Made by a program: the position numbers and the translations under genes
The notes under the pieces: generated by a model
Told to the model about the DNA's origin: nothing
What the model saw: the letters and a program-made list of their open reading frames with translations, nothing else
Database searches by the model: none
Assembly (NCBI RefSeq): GCF_003076475.1
Contig: NZ_CP020919.1
Coordinates: 434,001-498,000 of the forward strand
Direction: 5' to 3'
DNA length: 64,000 nucleotides
From: Flavobacterium kingsejongi
GTDB lineage: Bacteria; Bacteroidota; Bacteroidia; Flavobacteriales; Flavobacteriaceae
Shown: piece after piece, positions 10,859 through 19,035 of the stretch
Position numbering within the stretch: position 1 is the stretch's first letter
How the letters are laid out: every line of letters begins with the position of its first letter

Positions 10859-11335
10859 TTAGTCTCTTGAGACTTCCAGTATTTCAAACTTAATGGTACC
10901 ATTAGGAATTGTAATTTCAGCTACTTCACCTACTGTTTTTCCCAAAAGTCCTTTTCCTATTGGGGAAGTCACCGAAATTTTGCCACTTTTCAGATCGGCT
11001 TCACTTTCTGCAACCAACATATAATCCAGTACCATTCCGTTGGCCTGGTTTTTAATTTTCACTTTAGAAAGCACTAATACTTTAGATACATCCAATTGCG
11101 ACTCGTCAATCAAACGTGCATTGGAATGTACTTCTTCCAGTTTGGCAATTTTCAACTCCAGCAATCCCTGAGCTTCTTTGGCGGCATCATACTCTGCGTT
11201 CTCCGATAAATCTCCTTTGTCTCTTGCCTCAGCAATATCCTGAGATGCCTTTGGTCGCATAACGCTTTTCAGGTAATCCAGTTCTTCTCTTAATTTTTTT
11301 AATCCTTCTGCGGTATAATAAGATACGTTACTCAT
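10859..11335 (-). CDS. greA: Transcription elongation factor GreA
   Basis: A 158-residue factor that rescues backtracked RNA polymerase by stimulating transcript cleavage. The N-terminal coiled coil contains the acidic tip D-L-S-E-N-A-E-Y-D-A-A-K-E, and the C-terminal FKBP-like domain has S-P-I-G-K-G-L-L-G-K. Length and motifs are those of a standard GreA. A perfect inverted repeat lies just upstream at 11362-11383. Confidence 0.97.
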   Translation of the reverse strand: MSNVSYYTAEGLKKLREELDYLKSVMRPKASQDIAEARDKGDLSENAEYDAAKEAQGLLELKIAKLEEVHSNARLIDESQLDVSKVLVLSKVKIKNQANGMVLDYMLVAESEADLKSGKISVTSPIGKGLLGKTVGEVAEITIPNGTIKFEILEVSRD

Positions 11336-11361
11336 AATTTCATCGTTTATATAAATAGAAA

Positions 11362-11383
11362 AAATCCCATCTGGATGGGATTT
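11362..11383. repeat. Inverted repeat in the greA upstream region
   Basis: AAATCCCATC and GATGGGATTT form a perfect 10-bp inverted repeat with a 2-base centre. It lies 27 bases upstream of the greA start and about 110 bases before the divergent lipoprotein gene. It could be a protein-binding palindrome or a leader hairpin. On the minus strand a T run follows it. Confidence 0.55.
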
Positions 11384-11496
11384 CTTTCTACAAAGATACT
11401 ATTTTTTATTTTCAGTCTATATTTATGTTTATTGCTATATTAAATCAAAGTTAATTAAATTATTTTTGTTTCCACAATTCTTACACAAAATTTTCC

Positions 11497-11928
11497 ATGA
11501 AAAAGATCATCTTCATAATGTTCGCCTTTTTACTTTTTATCAATTGTTCCAAAGATGAGAATCGCAGGAATAATCCGTTTATACCAAATTATTCGTTTTC
11601 TATCGAAATCAATACTACCCTTCCGCTATACAGCAACCTGCAATTTCCGAGCAATGCTGTTATGGTCTACCAACAGGGTGCGGGTGCCAGTAATGCTGTC
11701 ATTGTGTTCAATACCGGTTCCGGTTATATTGCTTTCGATGCAAGCTGCCCTAATCAAAGTCTTGGATCCTGCCCTATTATGGAAATTAATGGTATCAAGG
11801 CAATTTGTACCTGTAGCAATATCGAATACAACCTTTTTAACGGACTTCCGATTAATGGTGGCGGGGAATATTCGATGAAACAATATGCCGTTCAGGTAAA
11901 TGGAAGCATCTTGCGCATTTATAATTAA
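11497..11928 (+). CDS. Rieske-like lipoprotein lacking usual iron-sulfur His ligands
   Basis: A 143-residue predicted lipoprotein with a signal sequence ending at Cys17 (L-F-I-N-C). The central part (I-A-F-D-A-S-C-P-N-Q, then I-C-T-C-S-N-I-E-Y-N-L-F-N-G) has the spacing of a Rieske-type fold, where C-P-H and C-x2-H normally appear. Here both His positions are replaced, so it probably does not hold a [2Fe-2S] cluster. Small proteins of this type are often called hypothetical in flavobacteria. It is alone on the plus strand and converges on the TonB receptor gene. Confidence 0.7.
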   Translation: MKKIIFIMFAFLLFINCSKDENRRNNPFIPNYSFSIEINTTLPLYSNLQFPSNAVMVYQQGAGASNAVIVFNTGSGYIAFDASCPNQSLGSCPIMEINGIKAICTCSNIEYNLFNGLPINGGGEYSMKQYAVQVNGSILRIYN

Positions 11929-11937
11929 TCATTACAT

Positions 11938-11970
11938 AAAAGCGGCGTAACAATGTTACACCGCTTTTTA
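11938..11970. terminator. Bidirectional intrinsic terminator
   Basis: AAAAGCGG-C-GTAA pairs with TTAC-A-CCGCTTTT around a short loop, flanked by A and T runs. It lies between the convergent Rieske-like lipoprotein gene and the TonB receptor gene and can serve both. Confidence 0.8.
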
Positions 11971-11971
11971 T

Positions 11972-14161
11972 TTAAAATTTCAGGGTCAATCCTGCTAAAA
12001 AATTAATTCCGGCCTGCGGATAATATCCTGCTCCATCAATAGTTTTCACAGTACCCGGTGTAGAATAATCATCGTCATAAGAATAGAAATATCCGTTTGA
12101 TTCGTATTTGTAATCAAAGATATTATTCACTAATCCGGTAATGACAATGGCTTTAAAAATAGATTTTGGATGTATTTCATAGGAAACACTAAAATCGTTG
12201 ACAAAATAACTCTGCAACTTTGAGCTTTCCACATCGATATTACTCATGTATTGGTCACCAACCACCTTAGACAGTAAAGACACCTGCATATTTCGGACAG
12301 GGAGGTATGTAAAAATAGTACCGGCTATTAAATTCGGTGAAAATGCAATATTTGTATTCCCCAGGTTTTTCAATTCACCATCACGGTGTGTATAAAAATC
12401 GAGGTTACGGTTCTGGCTGATTGTCAGGTTAGGGCGTACAATGAATTTATCTGAAATAAATACCGTAGCATCCAATTCGATACCCAATCGGTAGCTATCG
12501 CCGCTATTTTCACGAACGGGTGCGCCAACATCGTTTAAAGCTCCGGTGAGTACCAGTTGATCTTTGTAACGCATATAATAGACATTGGCATTAATTCGTG
12601 TACGATTGCCAGAATAACGCCATCCCAATTCAAAATCATTCATTTTTTCCGGCTTGGGAGTTCCCGATTCATAATCATTCCTGTTAGGTTCCCTGTTGGC
12701 TCTCGCATAGGAAAAATAAAAATTATTATCAGCATCCAGGTTAAAGGTAAGTCCGGCTTTAGGGTTGAAAAAATTAAATGTATCATCTACTTTTCCGGTT
12801 TCGGCACTATCCGCTTTGTATTTAACACCGCGATACTGCAGGTCTCCAAAAAGGTTCCAGCGTGCAGCAATTTGATAGTTTACTTTGGCAAAATAGTTTT
12901 GGTCGGTTTTAGTAGAGAAATCTTTATAATAACGGTAATCATATTCGGGAATGGCTACACTTTTAGCCCACAATACATTTCCATAATGATCTCCTTCATA
13001 TTTATTCCAGCCGCCACCAAATACAACATTCAGGTTTTCATTTTTATAGTTTACAGAATACACCGTTCCATAAAAATCATTATCCAGCCATTTTCTGCGA
13101 ATCAGGTCGGTAGCAGTAATCGTTTCTCCATTGATGACCACGGGCAGTAGTCCATACTCTTCAAGATCCTGGTTTTTTTTATAATTCTCATAATAGCCTT
13201 TGCCTTTTGTATAATGAAAAGCCAGATTGGTACTCCAGTGTTCTGAAATCTTTTCATTCCAGTGCAACTGATAATGATCCTGATTGTAATTGTCCGTTTC
13301 ATTATTATAAAAACGGGTATTTCCCTGATCGTCTGTATATTCTCCAGCAGTATTATAGGTACGGTCATTTTTTAATTTTTCCGGATCTTCCAGGCCATTC
13401 CAGGACTGGTATGTTTTTTCAGTACCGCCAAAAACCAATGCTTTAATAAACGTTGTTTTGCCTACATAAGAAGCCTGCAGGAAATAAGATTTCAGGTCTG
13501 ATGCTGCCCGATCGATAAATCCGTCTGATTTTAGGTTGGATAATCGTCCGGCAATCTCAAAATGATCGTTCATTTTTCCGGTGCTGAATTTTACCGTATG
13601 CTTATGCGTATTAAAACTCCCGAAAGAATTTGCAATTTCGCCATTGGCTTTATCCGCAGCGGCATCAGTCAGCATGTTTAGGCTGGCACCAAAAGCACCG
13701 GCTCCATTGGTTGAAGTTCCTACACCGCGCTGCAACTGAATATTTTCTACAGAAGAGACAAAGTCGGGCATGTTTACCCAAAATGTACCATGGGATTCGG
13801 AGTCATTGTACGGAATTCCATTGATGGTAACATTCACACGGGTAGCATCGGAACCCCTGACACGGATTCCGGTATAGCCAACACCATTTCCGGCATCGGT
13901 TGTGGTCACGACCGAAGGAAGATAGTTCAGCAATATTGGAATATCCTGCCCCAGATTACGCTTGGCGAGTTCTTCTTTACTTATATTGCTAAAAGTGACA
14001 GGAGTCATGCTGGTCGCCCTAACTGCGGTAACGAGTACCTCATCAAGGGATTCGGTTTTGGCTTTCAGGCTGTCCTGAACCGTTTTTTGCTGCGCCATTA
14101 CAGACAGGCCGGATAACAGCGAAAATGCTGCTACAGAAGATAATTTGAATAAAGTTTTCAT
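11972..14161 (-). CDS. TonB-dependent outer-membrane receptor, probable thiamine uptake
   Basis: A 729-residue outer-membrane transporter. The signal peptide ends near M-A-Q-Q. The plug domain follows with L-D-E-V-L-V-T-A (a TonB-box-like segment), G-I-R-V-R-G-S-D-A and N-I-Q-L-Q-R-G-V-G-T-S. The rest is a beta barrel, ending in a terminal Phe. No carboxypeptidase-like N-terminal domain is present, so it is not a typical SusC. A TPP riboswitch directly upstream (14254-14336) makes thiamine or a thiamine precursor the likely substrate; this is inferred from regulation, not from the receptor sequence. Confidence 0.88.
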   Translation of the reverse strand: MKTLFKLSSVAAFSLLSGLSVMAQQKTVQDSLKAKTESLDEVLVTAVRATSMTPVTFSNISKEELAKRNLGQDIPILLNYLPSVVTTTDAGNGVGYTGIRVRGSDATRVNVTINGIPYNDSESHGTFWVNMPDFVSSVENIQLQRGVGTSTNGAGAFGASLNMLTDAAADKANGEIANSFGSFNTHKHTVKFSTGKMNDHFEIAGRLSNLKSDGFIDRAASDLKSYFLQASYVGKTTFIKALVFGGTEKTYQSWNGLEDPEKLKNDRTYNTAGEYTDDQGNTRFYNNETDNYNQDHYQLHWNEKISEHWSTNLAFHYTKGKGYYENYKKNQDLEEYGLLPVVINGETITATDLIRRKWLDNDFYGTVYSVNYKNENLNVVFGGGWNKYEGDHYGNVLWAKSVAIPEYDYRYYKDFSTKTDQNYFAKVNYQIAARWNLFGDLQYRGVKYKADSAETGKVDDTFNFFNPKAGLTFNLDADNNFYFSYARANREPNRNDYESGTPKPEKMNDFELGWRYSGNRTRINANVYYMRYKDQLVLTGALNDVGAPVRENSGDSYRLGIELDATVFISDKFIVRPNLTISQNRNLDFYTHRDGELKNLGNTNIAFSPNLIAGTIFTYLPVRNMQVSLLSKVVGDQYMSNIDVESSKLQSYFVNDFSVSYEIHPKSIFKAIVITGLVNNIFDYKYESNGYFYSYDDDYSTPGTVKTIDGAGYYPQAGINFLAGLTLKF

Positions 14162-14224
14162 TCGTAAAAGATTTACAAATAAAAGGGGTAATTATTCTTT
14201 CTTAATATTAAATTGATAATTGCA

Positions 14225-14253
14225 ATGAACTTTTCTGGTATAGAAAAGTTCAT
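14225..14253 (-). promoter_or_regulatory. Hairpin after TPP riboswitch (candidate expression platform)
   Basis: ATGAACTTTTCT and AGAAAAGTTCAT form a perfect 12-bp stem with a 5-base loop, directly after the aptamer on the minus strand. No strong T run follows, so it is not a textbook terminator. It may serve as the switching element of the TonB receptor leader. Confidence 0.45.
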
Positions 14254-14336
14254 CTGTTCCCTTGGCAGCATTACCCGCCCAGGTTCTTTGGGTATAATCT
14301 CAGCTCGTTATTTGGAGCACCCCTTTGAGACGGGGC
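14254..14336 (-). promoter_or_regulatory. TPP riboswitch upstream of the TonB receptor
   Basis: Read on the minus strand, the aptamer blocks occur in order: AAAGGGGTGC, GAGCTGAGATTATACCC, AAGAACCTG, then GGGTAATGCTGCCAAGGGAAC. These match the THI element. It lies about 90 bases upstream of the receptor start, so the receptor should be expressed when TPP is scarce. Confidence 0.92.
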
Positions 14337-14369
14337 AAAGATAAAAAAGTATTTAGATATTTAGTCAAT
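14336..14369 (-). promoter_or_regulatory. Promoter of the TPP riboswitch-TonB receptor transcript
   Basis: On the minus strand, TATCTTTG (14336-14343) matches the Bacteroidota -7 element TAnnTTTG. An ATTG lies 22 bases upstream as a possible -33 box. Transcription would begin a few bases before the aptamer. Confidence 0.5.
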
Positions 14370-14410
14370 ACCCCACAATTTTTAAAGCCGATCTAAAAAT
14401 AAAATTCTCC

Positions 14411-14812
14411 TTAAAAATCCGGACGTTTTCGGAATTGCTTCTTTTCGGAATGATTGCGCTTCTCCTGAATCCTTTTCCGGATTACTGATTTTGGAATCTT
14501 TGTCGCCTTTCTTTCTTTGTCTACCAACAAATTTGTTTCTAAAAGATACAGAAAACGCTTAATAACCAATTCTTTATTTCGCAACTGGCTGCGATCCTCG
14601 TCACAATTCAATAATAAAACCCCGGCACTGGTCAATCGGGATGCCATTTTGAGGTGCAAGAGTTCTTTTTCGGCAGTGCTAAGCCCCTGCGACTGCAACA
14701 GGTCAAATGACAATACTGCTTTGGACGATACTTTATTGACATGCTGCCCGCCTGCCCCACTGCTTCGTACAGCTTTAATTTGTATTTCGCTAAGTATTTT
14801 TTGTTTGTCCAT
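14411..14812 (-). CDS. arfB: Alternative ribosome-rescue factor ArfB (peptidyl-tRNA hydrolase)
   Basis: A 133-residue GGQ protein that releases peptides from ribosomes stalled on broken mRNA without a stop codon. The S-G-A-G-G-Q-H-V-N-K-V motif is intact at about residues 18-28. The basic C-terminal tail (R-K-R-I-Q-E-K-R-N-H-S-E-K-K) is the part that enters the empty mRNA channel. The short length separates it from full release factors. It follows the NadR-like/DUF4301 gene by only 9 bases and is probably in the same operon. Confidence 0.93.
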   Translation of the reverse strand: MDKQKILSEIQIKAVRSSGAGGQHVNKVSSKAVLSFDLLQSQGLSTAEKELLHLKMASRLTSAGVLLLNCDEDRSQLRNKELVIKRFLYLLETNLLVDKERKATKIPKSVIRKRIQEKRNHSEKKQFRKRPDF

Positions 14813-14821
14813 GAGAGTGCA

Positions 14822-16933
14822 TTATTCTGGTTGGTGTGCCGGTTTTAAAAGGTCATTTACCGTCTTTACAGGATTAAATGTAATGATGGGTACTTCTACA
14901 AATACAGTAGTCCAGTTGGCCATAGCACCATTCCACAATCCCGGTAATTCATAAGCTTTAATATTCCTGCCATCTTTGGTCTTATGCACGATAAAACCAC
15001 TTCCATAGTCAACAAACGCTTTTAAATCGAACATTTCTCCCTGATAATCTCGTATACCACACACCAGATCAACCGGATTGAAATGAGAAGCCTGAGCAAA
15101 AATGGCCATCTGTTCTGCATCCTGGCTATCTACCTGCGAACTCTCTACGATTTGAAGGGAAACACTCCCATCTTCGCTGGCAATCCAAAAAGGCCCACCA
15201 CCAGGCTCGCCTTCATTTTTTACCATGCCGCATACGCGTATAGGCCGGTTTAGTATCTTTTGCAAAAATTTTACCTTTTCCAAATTTAATAATGCATCAA
15301 AATCCTCAACTATACCAATACTAAGCTCAAGGTTACAGAATTCTAAAATTTCATCTATTTTTTCTATTGAAACGGTACCGTCCAAATCCCGAAGGAAAGT
15401 AAAAATTTGTGACTGTAATTCAATCAGGATCCCTGCTAAAGCCTTTTTATAACGGGCAATTATAGCTACATGATTATGGATCACATTGTCAATATTTTTT
15501 ATAAAAATGATATCCGATTGTAATGTATTGAGGTTTTCTATTAGTGCGCCGTGGCCTCCTGGACGGAAAACCAGCTGTCCCTTCTGATCCCTGAAAGGTT
15601 TATTATCGGATGTTACAGCGATAGTATCAGTAGCATTATGCTGATAGGAAAAATTAACCTCTAAACGAATACCGGATTCATTTTCGATTTTACTTTTTAC
15701 CTCACTAATAATTTTTTCAAATCCCTCCTGGTGTTTTTTCGTTATGGTAAAATGCAATTGTGCTACACCATTTGAATTGGCATAAAAAACACTTTCATGC
15801 AGATGTTCCTCCAAAGGAGAAGCAATATGGTCATCATAATGATGAAAAGGCAAAATACCTTTAGGCTTATTGGCATAATCAAATGCGGGATCGTCCAGCA
15901 TTGTTTTGATGAAATAATAACTTTCCAGATCTTTAGACCAAAGTTTCTGATCGCCATAACGTTCCCGAGCCACTTTTATAATACGTTTATAAAAAGGCAA
16001 CTTTTCTTTTCCAATCAGGAAAACCTGAAGCTCTTTATCTTTTTTTCGGTTGATATAAGCATTGATGCTTTCCCGCTGTGGATTATACTCTACCAAAAAT
16101 TCTGACAGGAATTTAAACATTCTACTGGCTGCACCGGAAGCGGGTACAAATTTCTTCAGTCGGAAATCGTCTTTACGCTTACCAAATAATTCTTCCAGAT
16201 CTTTAGCATCATCTTCCGTTAAAAACTTAATACCGTCTTCAGGGGTAGCTGGCCGCATTAATGTTATCTTTCGGAATCCATGACGATAAGCTTCAAACTG
16301 TTTTTCGATATTGCTCACAGGAATACCATGATCGTAGATCGCGAAATAATCTTCCGAAGTAAAACCCAACGATTTGGCTTTCAGGAGTTCTATCACAATC
16401 GTTATTCCTTTTTCAAGGCGCTCTTCTATTGTTCCTGAAATAACAATGTAAGGTTTATTGTTACTGATCAGTGCTTCCCGGTAGCGGTTGAATAAAAACT
16501 GACGCTCGTTAGGGCGATCTCTCAGATCATCTTTTTCCCAGGGCACATCAATGTCTGTGAGTAGATACAGATCATAGGTATGCGCTACTGCTGTTGTATC
16601 CAAAAGCGGATCACAATGATTGTAATATATTTCCGAAAAGACCTTAGTTGTCATTAATGTAGTATCGGCAAACAGTAGTTCATTCGCTTCTGCCACTCCT
16701 TCATTTTCCAACTGGATCTGTCCGTACATAATAGGGATAAGATCTTCTGCTGCACACGTTGTCTGCGTATTATCCCATTTCTGCTGCAAAAAATTGCGGG
16801 CAAATTCCGGGATCCAGATTGTATTAAAATGTGCTGCTAATTGTTTCGCCAATGTGGTTTTACCCGAACTCTCCGGACCATATAGGGCAATTTTTATGAC
16901 AGCTGTTGTTTCTTGTCTAAGATTTTCTTCCAT
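14822..16933 (-). CDS. NadR-like kinase domain fused to DUF4301
   Basis: A 703-residue two-domain protein. Residues 1 to about 190 resemble the ribosylnicotinamide kinase half of NadR: P-loop G-P-E-S-S-G-K-T-T, then W-I-P-E-F-A-R and D-V-P-W-E-K-D-D-L-R-D-R. Residues from about 195 to the end form a DUF4301 domain (S-G-A-A-S-R-M-F-K at its start, F-R-P-G-G-H-G-A-L further on), of unknown function. The start overlaps the end of pnuC by 40 bases, so the two are coupled. That pairing suggests phosphorylation of an imported vitamin: nicotinamide riboside by homology, or thiamine given the local TPP control. Substrate is not proven. Confidence 0.8.
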   Translation of the reverse strand: MEENLRQETTAVIKIALYGPESSGKTTLAKQLAAHFNTIWIPEFARNFLQQKWDNTQTTCAAEDLIPIMYGQIQLENEGVAEANELLFADTTLMTTKVFSEIYYNHCDPLLDTTAVAHTYDLYLLTDIDVPWEKDDLRDRPNERQFLFNRYREALISNNKPYIVISGTIEERLEKGITIVIELLKAKSLGFTSEDYFAIYDHGIPVSNIEKQFEAYRHGFRKITLMRPATPEDGIKFLTEDDAKDLEELFGKRKDDFRLKKFVPASGAASRMFKFLSEFLVEYNPQRESINAYINRKKDKELQVFLIGKEKLPFYKRIIKVARERYGDQKLWSKDLESYYFIKTMLDDPAFDYANKPKGILPFHHYDDHIASPLEEHLHESVFYANSNGVAQLHFTITKKHQEGFEKIISEVKSKIENESGIRLEVNFSYQHNATDTIAVTSDNKPFRDQKGQLVFRPGGHGALIENLNTLQSDIIFIKNIDNVIHNHVAIIARYKKALAGILIELQSQIFTFLRDLDGTVSIEKIDEILEFCNLELSIGIVEDFDALLNLEKVKFLQKILNRPIRVCGMVKNEGEPGGGPFWIASEDGSVSLQIVESSQVDSQDAEQMAIFAQASHFNPVDLVCGIRDYQGEMFDLKAFVDYGSGFIVHKTKDGRNIKAYELPGLWNGAMANWTTVFVEVPIITFNPVKTVNDLLKPAHQPE

Positions 16934-17517
16934 TCGATATAAGCTAAAATTGCCAAAACAGTAAAAATGACATACTGCAGGGACAGGATTCCTAATCCCC
17001 TATAGGCATAAAGTGGTACGGCAATAAGATCTCCTATAATCCATAACGTCCAATTTTCGATTTTCTTGAGTGCCATGTACCACATTCCCGTAAAAAATAT
17101 GCCTGAGGTGAAAATATCGATATAATTCTCGGGCCTGATTTTCTTCCCAAATAAATGGTAAATAGAATATGTGACCGCAATAGTAAGAAAAAATAGTAAT
17201 ACCCCAATAATTTTCTCATTGGTATTTGTTCTGGAAATAGGCACCAAATATTCATCATCCTTTTTTCGGGACCAATTGATCCAGCCGTATATACTCATGA
17301 ACGAAAAATAGACATTCAGGGACATATCTGCAAAATAACTGGCTTTGTAGAGCAGGTAAACGGTAATAATTGTTGCAATAATCCCGGTAGGATAGACAAG
17401 GATATTTTCCTTTTTTGCATAATATACACTCAGGATTCCAAAAACAAAAACAATGATTTCTAATAAGATGTCCATCGCGGTAGCATCTTTATAAGCATCG
17501 AGAAAAAAATCAATCAT
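16894..17517 (-). CDS. pnuC: PnuC-family vitamin transporter
   Basis: A 207-residue inner-membrane protein with about seven hydrophobic segments, the normal size for PnuC. The Y-G-W-I-N-W segment near residue 77 matches the conserved Trp-rich core of the family, which moves nicotinamide riboside, or thiamine in the PnuT subgroup, by facilitated diffusion with trapping by phosphorylation. Overlap with the downstream NadR-like kinase supports nicotinamide riboside. The nearby TPP-controlled TonB receptor keeps thiamine open. It begins 3 bases after the pcrB stop. Confidence 0.87.
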   Translation of the reverse strand: MIDFFLDAYKDATAMDILLEIIVFVFGILSVYYAKKENILVYPTGIIATIITVYLLYKASYFADMSLNVYFSFMSIYGWINWSRKKDDEYLVPISRTNTNEKIIGVLLFFLTIAVTYSIYHLFGKKIRPENYIDIFTSGIFFTGMWYMALKKIENWTLWIIGDLIAVPLYAYRGLGILSLQYVIFTVLAILAYIEWKKILDKKQQLS

Positions 17518-17519
17518 AA

Positions 17520-18245
17520 TTAAGCCTTTTTGTAATCAAAAAAATTATTGTCCTTTTCGAAAGCTGTTCCAATAACCACAAGGTCTGCTCCGGCTTCATA
17601 GGCTTCCTCCATTGCGCTACGGCTTCGTATGCCGCCACCTACTATCAATGGAACCTGGATATTGGAGGCAATAAGCCTGATTGTTTCAGGGTCGACTTTT
17701 CTTTCGGCACCGCTTCCGGCTTCAAGATATACCAGTTTATGCCCTATCATGGTTCCTGCCAATGCTGTTGCGAGCACAATTTCAGGTTTATCCGCAGGAA
17801 TGGGAAGTGTGTTGCTCACATAGGAAACGGTAGTTTGCTTACCGCTTTCAATGAGTATATAGGCAGTTGAAATTATTTCAAGGCTTGTTTGTTGTAATAT
17901 GGGTGCAGCCAATACCTGTTGTCCAATCAGATAATCCGGATTGCGGCCGGACAATAAGGAAAGGAATAAAATCCCATCTGCCCTGGGAGTAATCTGTGAT
18001 ACATTTCCAGGAAACAGCAGTATCGGCAAATCAAGTTGCTGTTTTAATAACGCAACCAATTGATCCAGGACATTCGTCAATAAAAGACTGCCTCCCACAA
18101 AGATATGTGTTGCTGGTGATTGTTTTATTTTTCTGATCAGGTGTTCCGTATGTTCCCAATCAATCTTATCAGGATCTAATAACACGGCCAGTTGTTTTTG
18201 CTTTTTTGCTTTTGCAGAAAGCAGGTCGGAATATATTGTTCCCAT
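17520..18245 (-). CDS. pcrB: Geranylgeranylglyceryl phosphate synthase-like (PcrB/GGGPS)
   Basis: A 241-residue TIM-barrel prenyltransferase that joins a polyprenyl diphosphate to glycerol-1-phosphate, giving archaeal-type ether lipids. Motifs L-L-D-P-D-K, F-V-G-G-S-L, Y-L-E-A-G-S-G-A and V-G-G-G-I-R-S are intact. The ATG at 18245 is preferred to an upstream in-frame TTG because it lies one base after the stop of the preceding gene and gives the usual N-terminus. Bacteroidota members are known to have this activity, but the final lipid product is not clear. Confidence 0.9.
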   Translation of the reverse strand: MGTIYSDLLSAKAKKQKQLAVLLDPDKIDWEHTEHLIRKIKQSPATHIFVGGSLLLTNVLDQLVALLKQQLDLPILLFPGNVSQITPRADGILFLSLLSGRNPDYLIGQQVLAAPILQQTSLEIISTAYILIESGKQTTVSYVSNTLPIPADKPEIVLATALAGTMIGHKLVYLEAGSGAERKVDPETIRLIASNIQVPLIVGGGIRSRSAMEEAYEAGADLVVIGTAFEKDNNFFDYKKA

Positions 18246-18246
18246 G

Positions 18247-18873
18247 TTAATCGTCAATTGTGTAAACCATAGTAAATTCTTCTATCTCTTCAAAAAAGAC
18301 CTGGTAAATGCTATTAATTTCTTCAAATTTCACTTCTGTCCTGCCCTTTTTTTCTTCCATCGTAAAAGGCAATACATTCATATTCTGCTTAAAGCTGAGC
18401 CCGTTTCGGGAAAGCATTTTATAAATCGCTTCCTTAGCTCCCCAGATTACGATAAGCTTACGCACAAAATCATCTGCCTGATCCAAAAACTCAAATTCAG
18501 CATCTATAAATTTATCTGCGATACGGATTACTTTATCCCGCCTCAATTCAATATCGATCCCCACATTTTTATCGCTAATGATAATTGCCGAAAAACCATA
18601 GGAATGCGTTATAGAAATTTCTTTACCGTCCTTAAGGTGAGGCTTACCATCATCATTGTAATACAGGTCAAAATCGGTATAACCAGCGGTTTGCAGTAAC
18701 ATGCGCACACTGAGAAATCCCCTTTGGTGTGATTCCGACCGCATTCCTTCGAGACGCGCCATGCAAAAATCTTTTAGCTGCACTGCCCGAAAAAGGTCAT
18801 TGTAGGATTCGGTTATTTTCCAAACCAGGATCTGAGTGTTTTTAGCGACGGTGAAAGATGTATATAAAGGCAT
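18247..18873 (-). CDS. 4'-phosphopantetheinyl transferase superfamily protein
   Basis: A 208-residue enzyme of the Sfp/AcpT superfamily that adds the phosphopantetheine arm to carrier proteins. The G-I-D-I-E metal-binding motif and W-G-A-K-E-A-I-Y-K motif are both clear, near residues 105 and 144. Two-domain length fits the Sfp-like group. It is the first gene of the minus-strand run pptase-pcrB-pnuC-nadR/DUF4301-arfB, with one to a few bases or overlaps between the first four. Its start faces ahcY. Confidence 0.9.
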   Translation of the reverse strand: MPLYTSFTVAKNTQILVWKITESYNDLFRAVQLKDFCMARLEGMRSESHQRGFLSVRMLLQTAGYTDFDLYYNDDGKPHLKDGKEISITHSYGFSAIIISDKNVGIDIELRRDKVIRIADKFIDAEFEFLDQADDFVRKLIVIWGAKEAIYKMLSRNGLSFKQNMNVLPFTMEEKKGRTEVKFEEINSIYQVFFEEIEEFTMVYTIDD

Positions 18874-18994
18874 TTGTTACCGGTAAAATATAATTGGAAA
18901 TAGCACATTTTTATCAATTTGCTATTCAGGCAATTAAGGATTATAATAAAATTGTAAATTCCACCAAAAACTATTTTAATACAGGGGAATTACT

Positions 18995-19002
18995 TAAATT
19001 TG
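18995..19002 (+). promoter_or_regulatory. Probable -7 promoter element of ahcY
   Basis: TAAATTTG matches TAnnTTTG, 33 bases before the ahcY start codon. The -33 region is AT-rich without a clear TTTG. Confidence 0.45.
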
Positions 19003-19035
19003 CACAAAATTGATAATACAAATATAGACAAATAG

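Noticed and set aside
12557..13150. Long plus-strand frame opposite the TonB receptor
   Set aside because: It lies wholly antisense to a well-supported receptor and has no recognisable domain.
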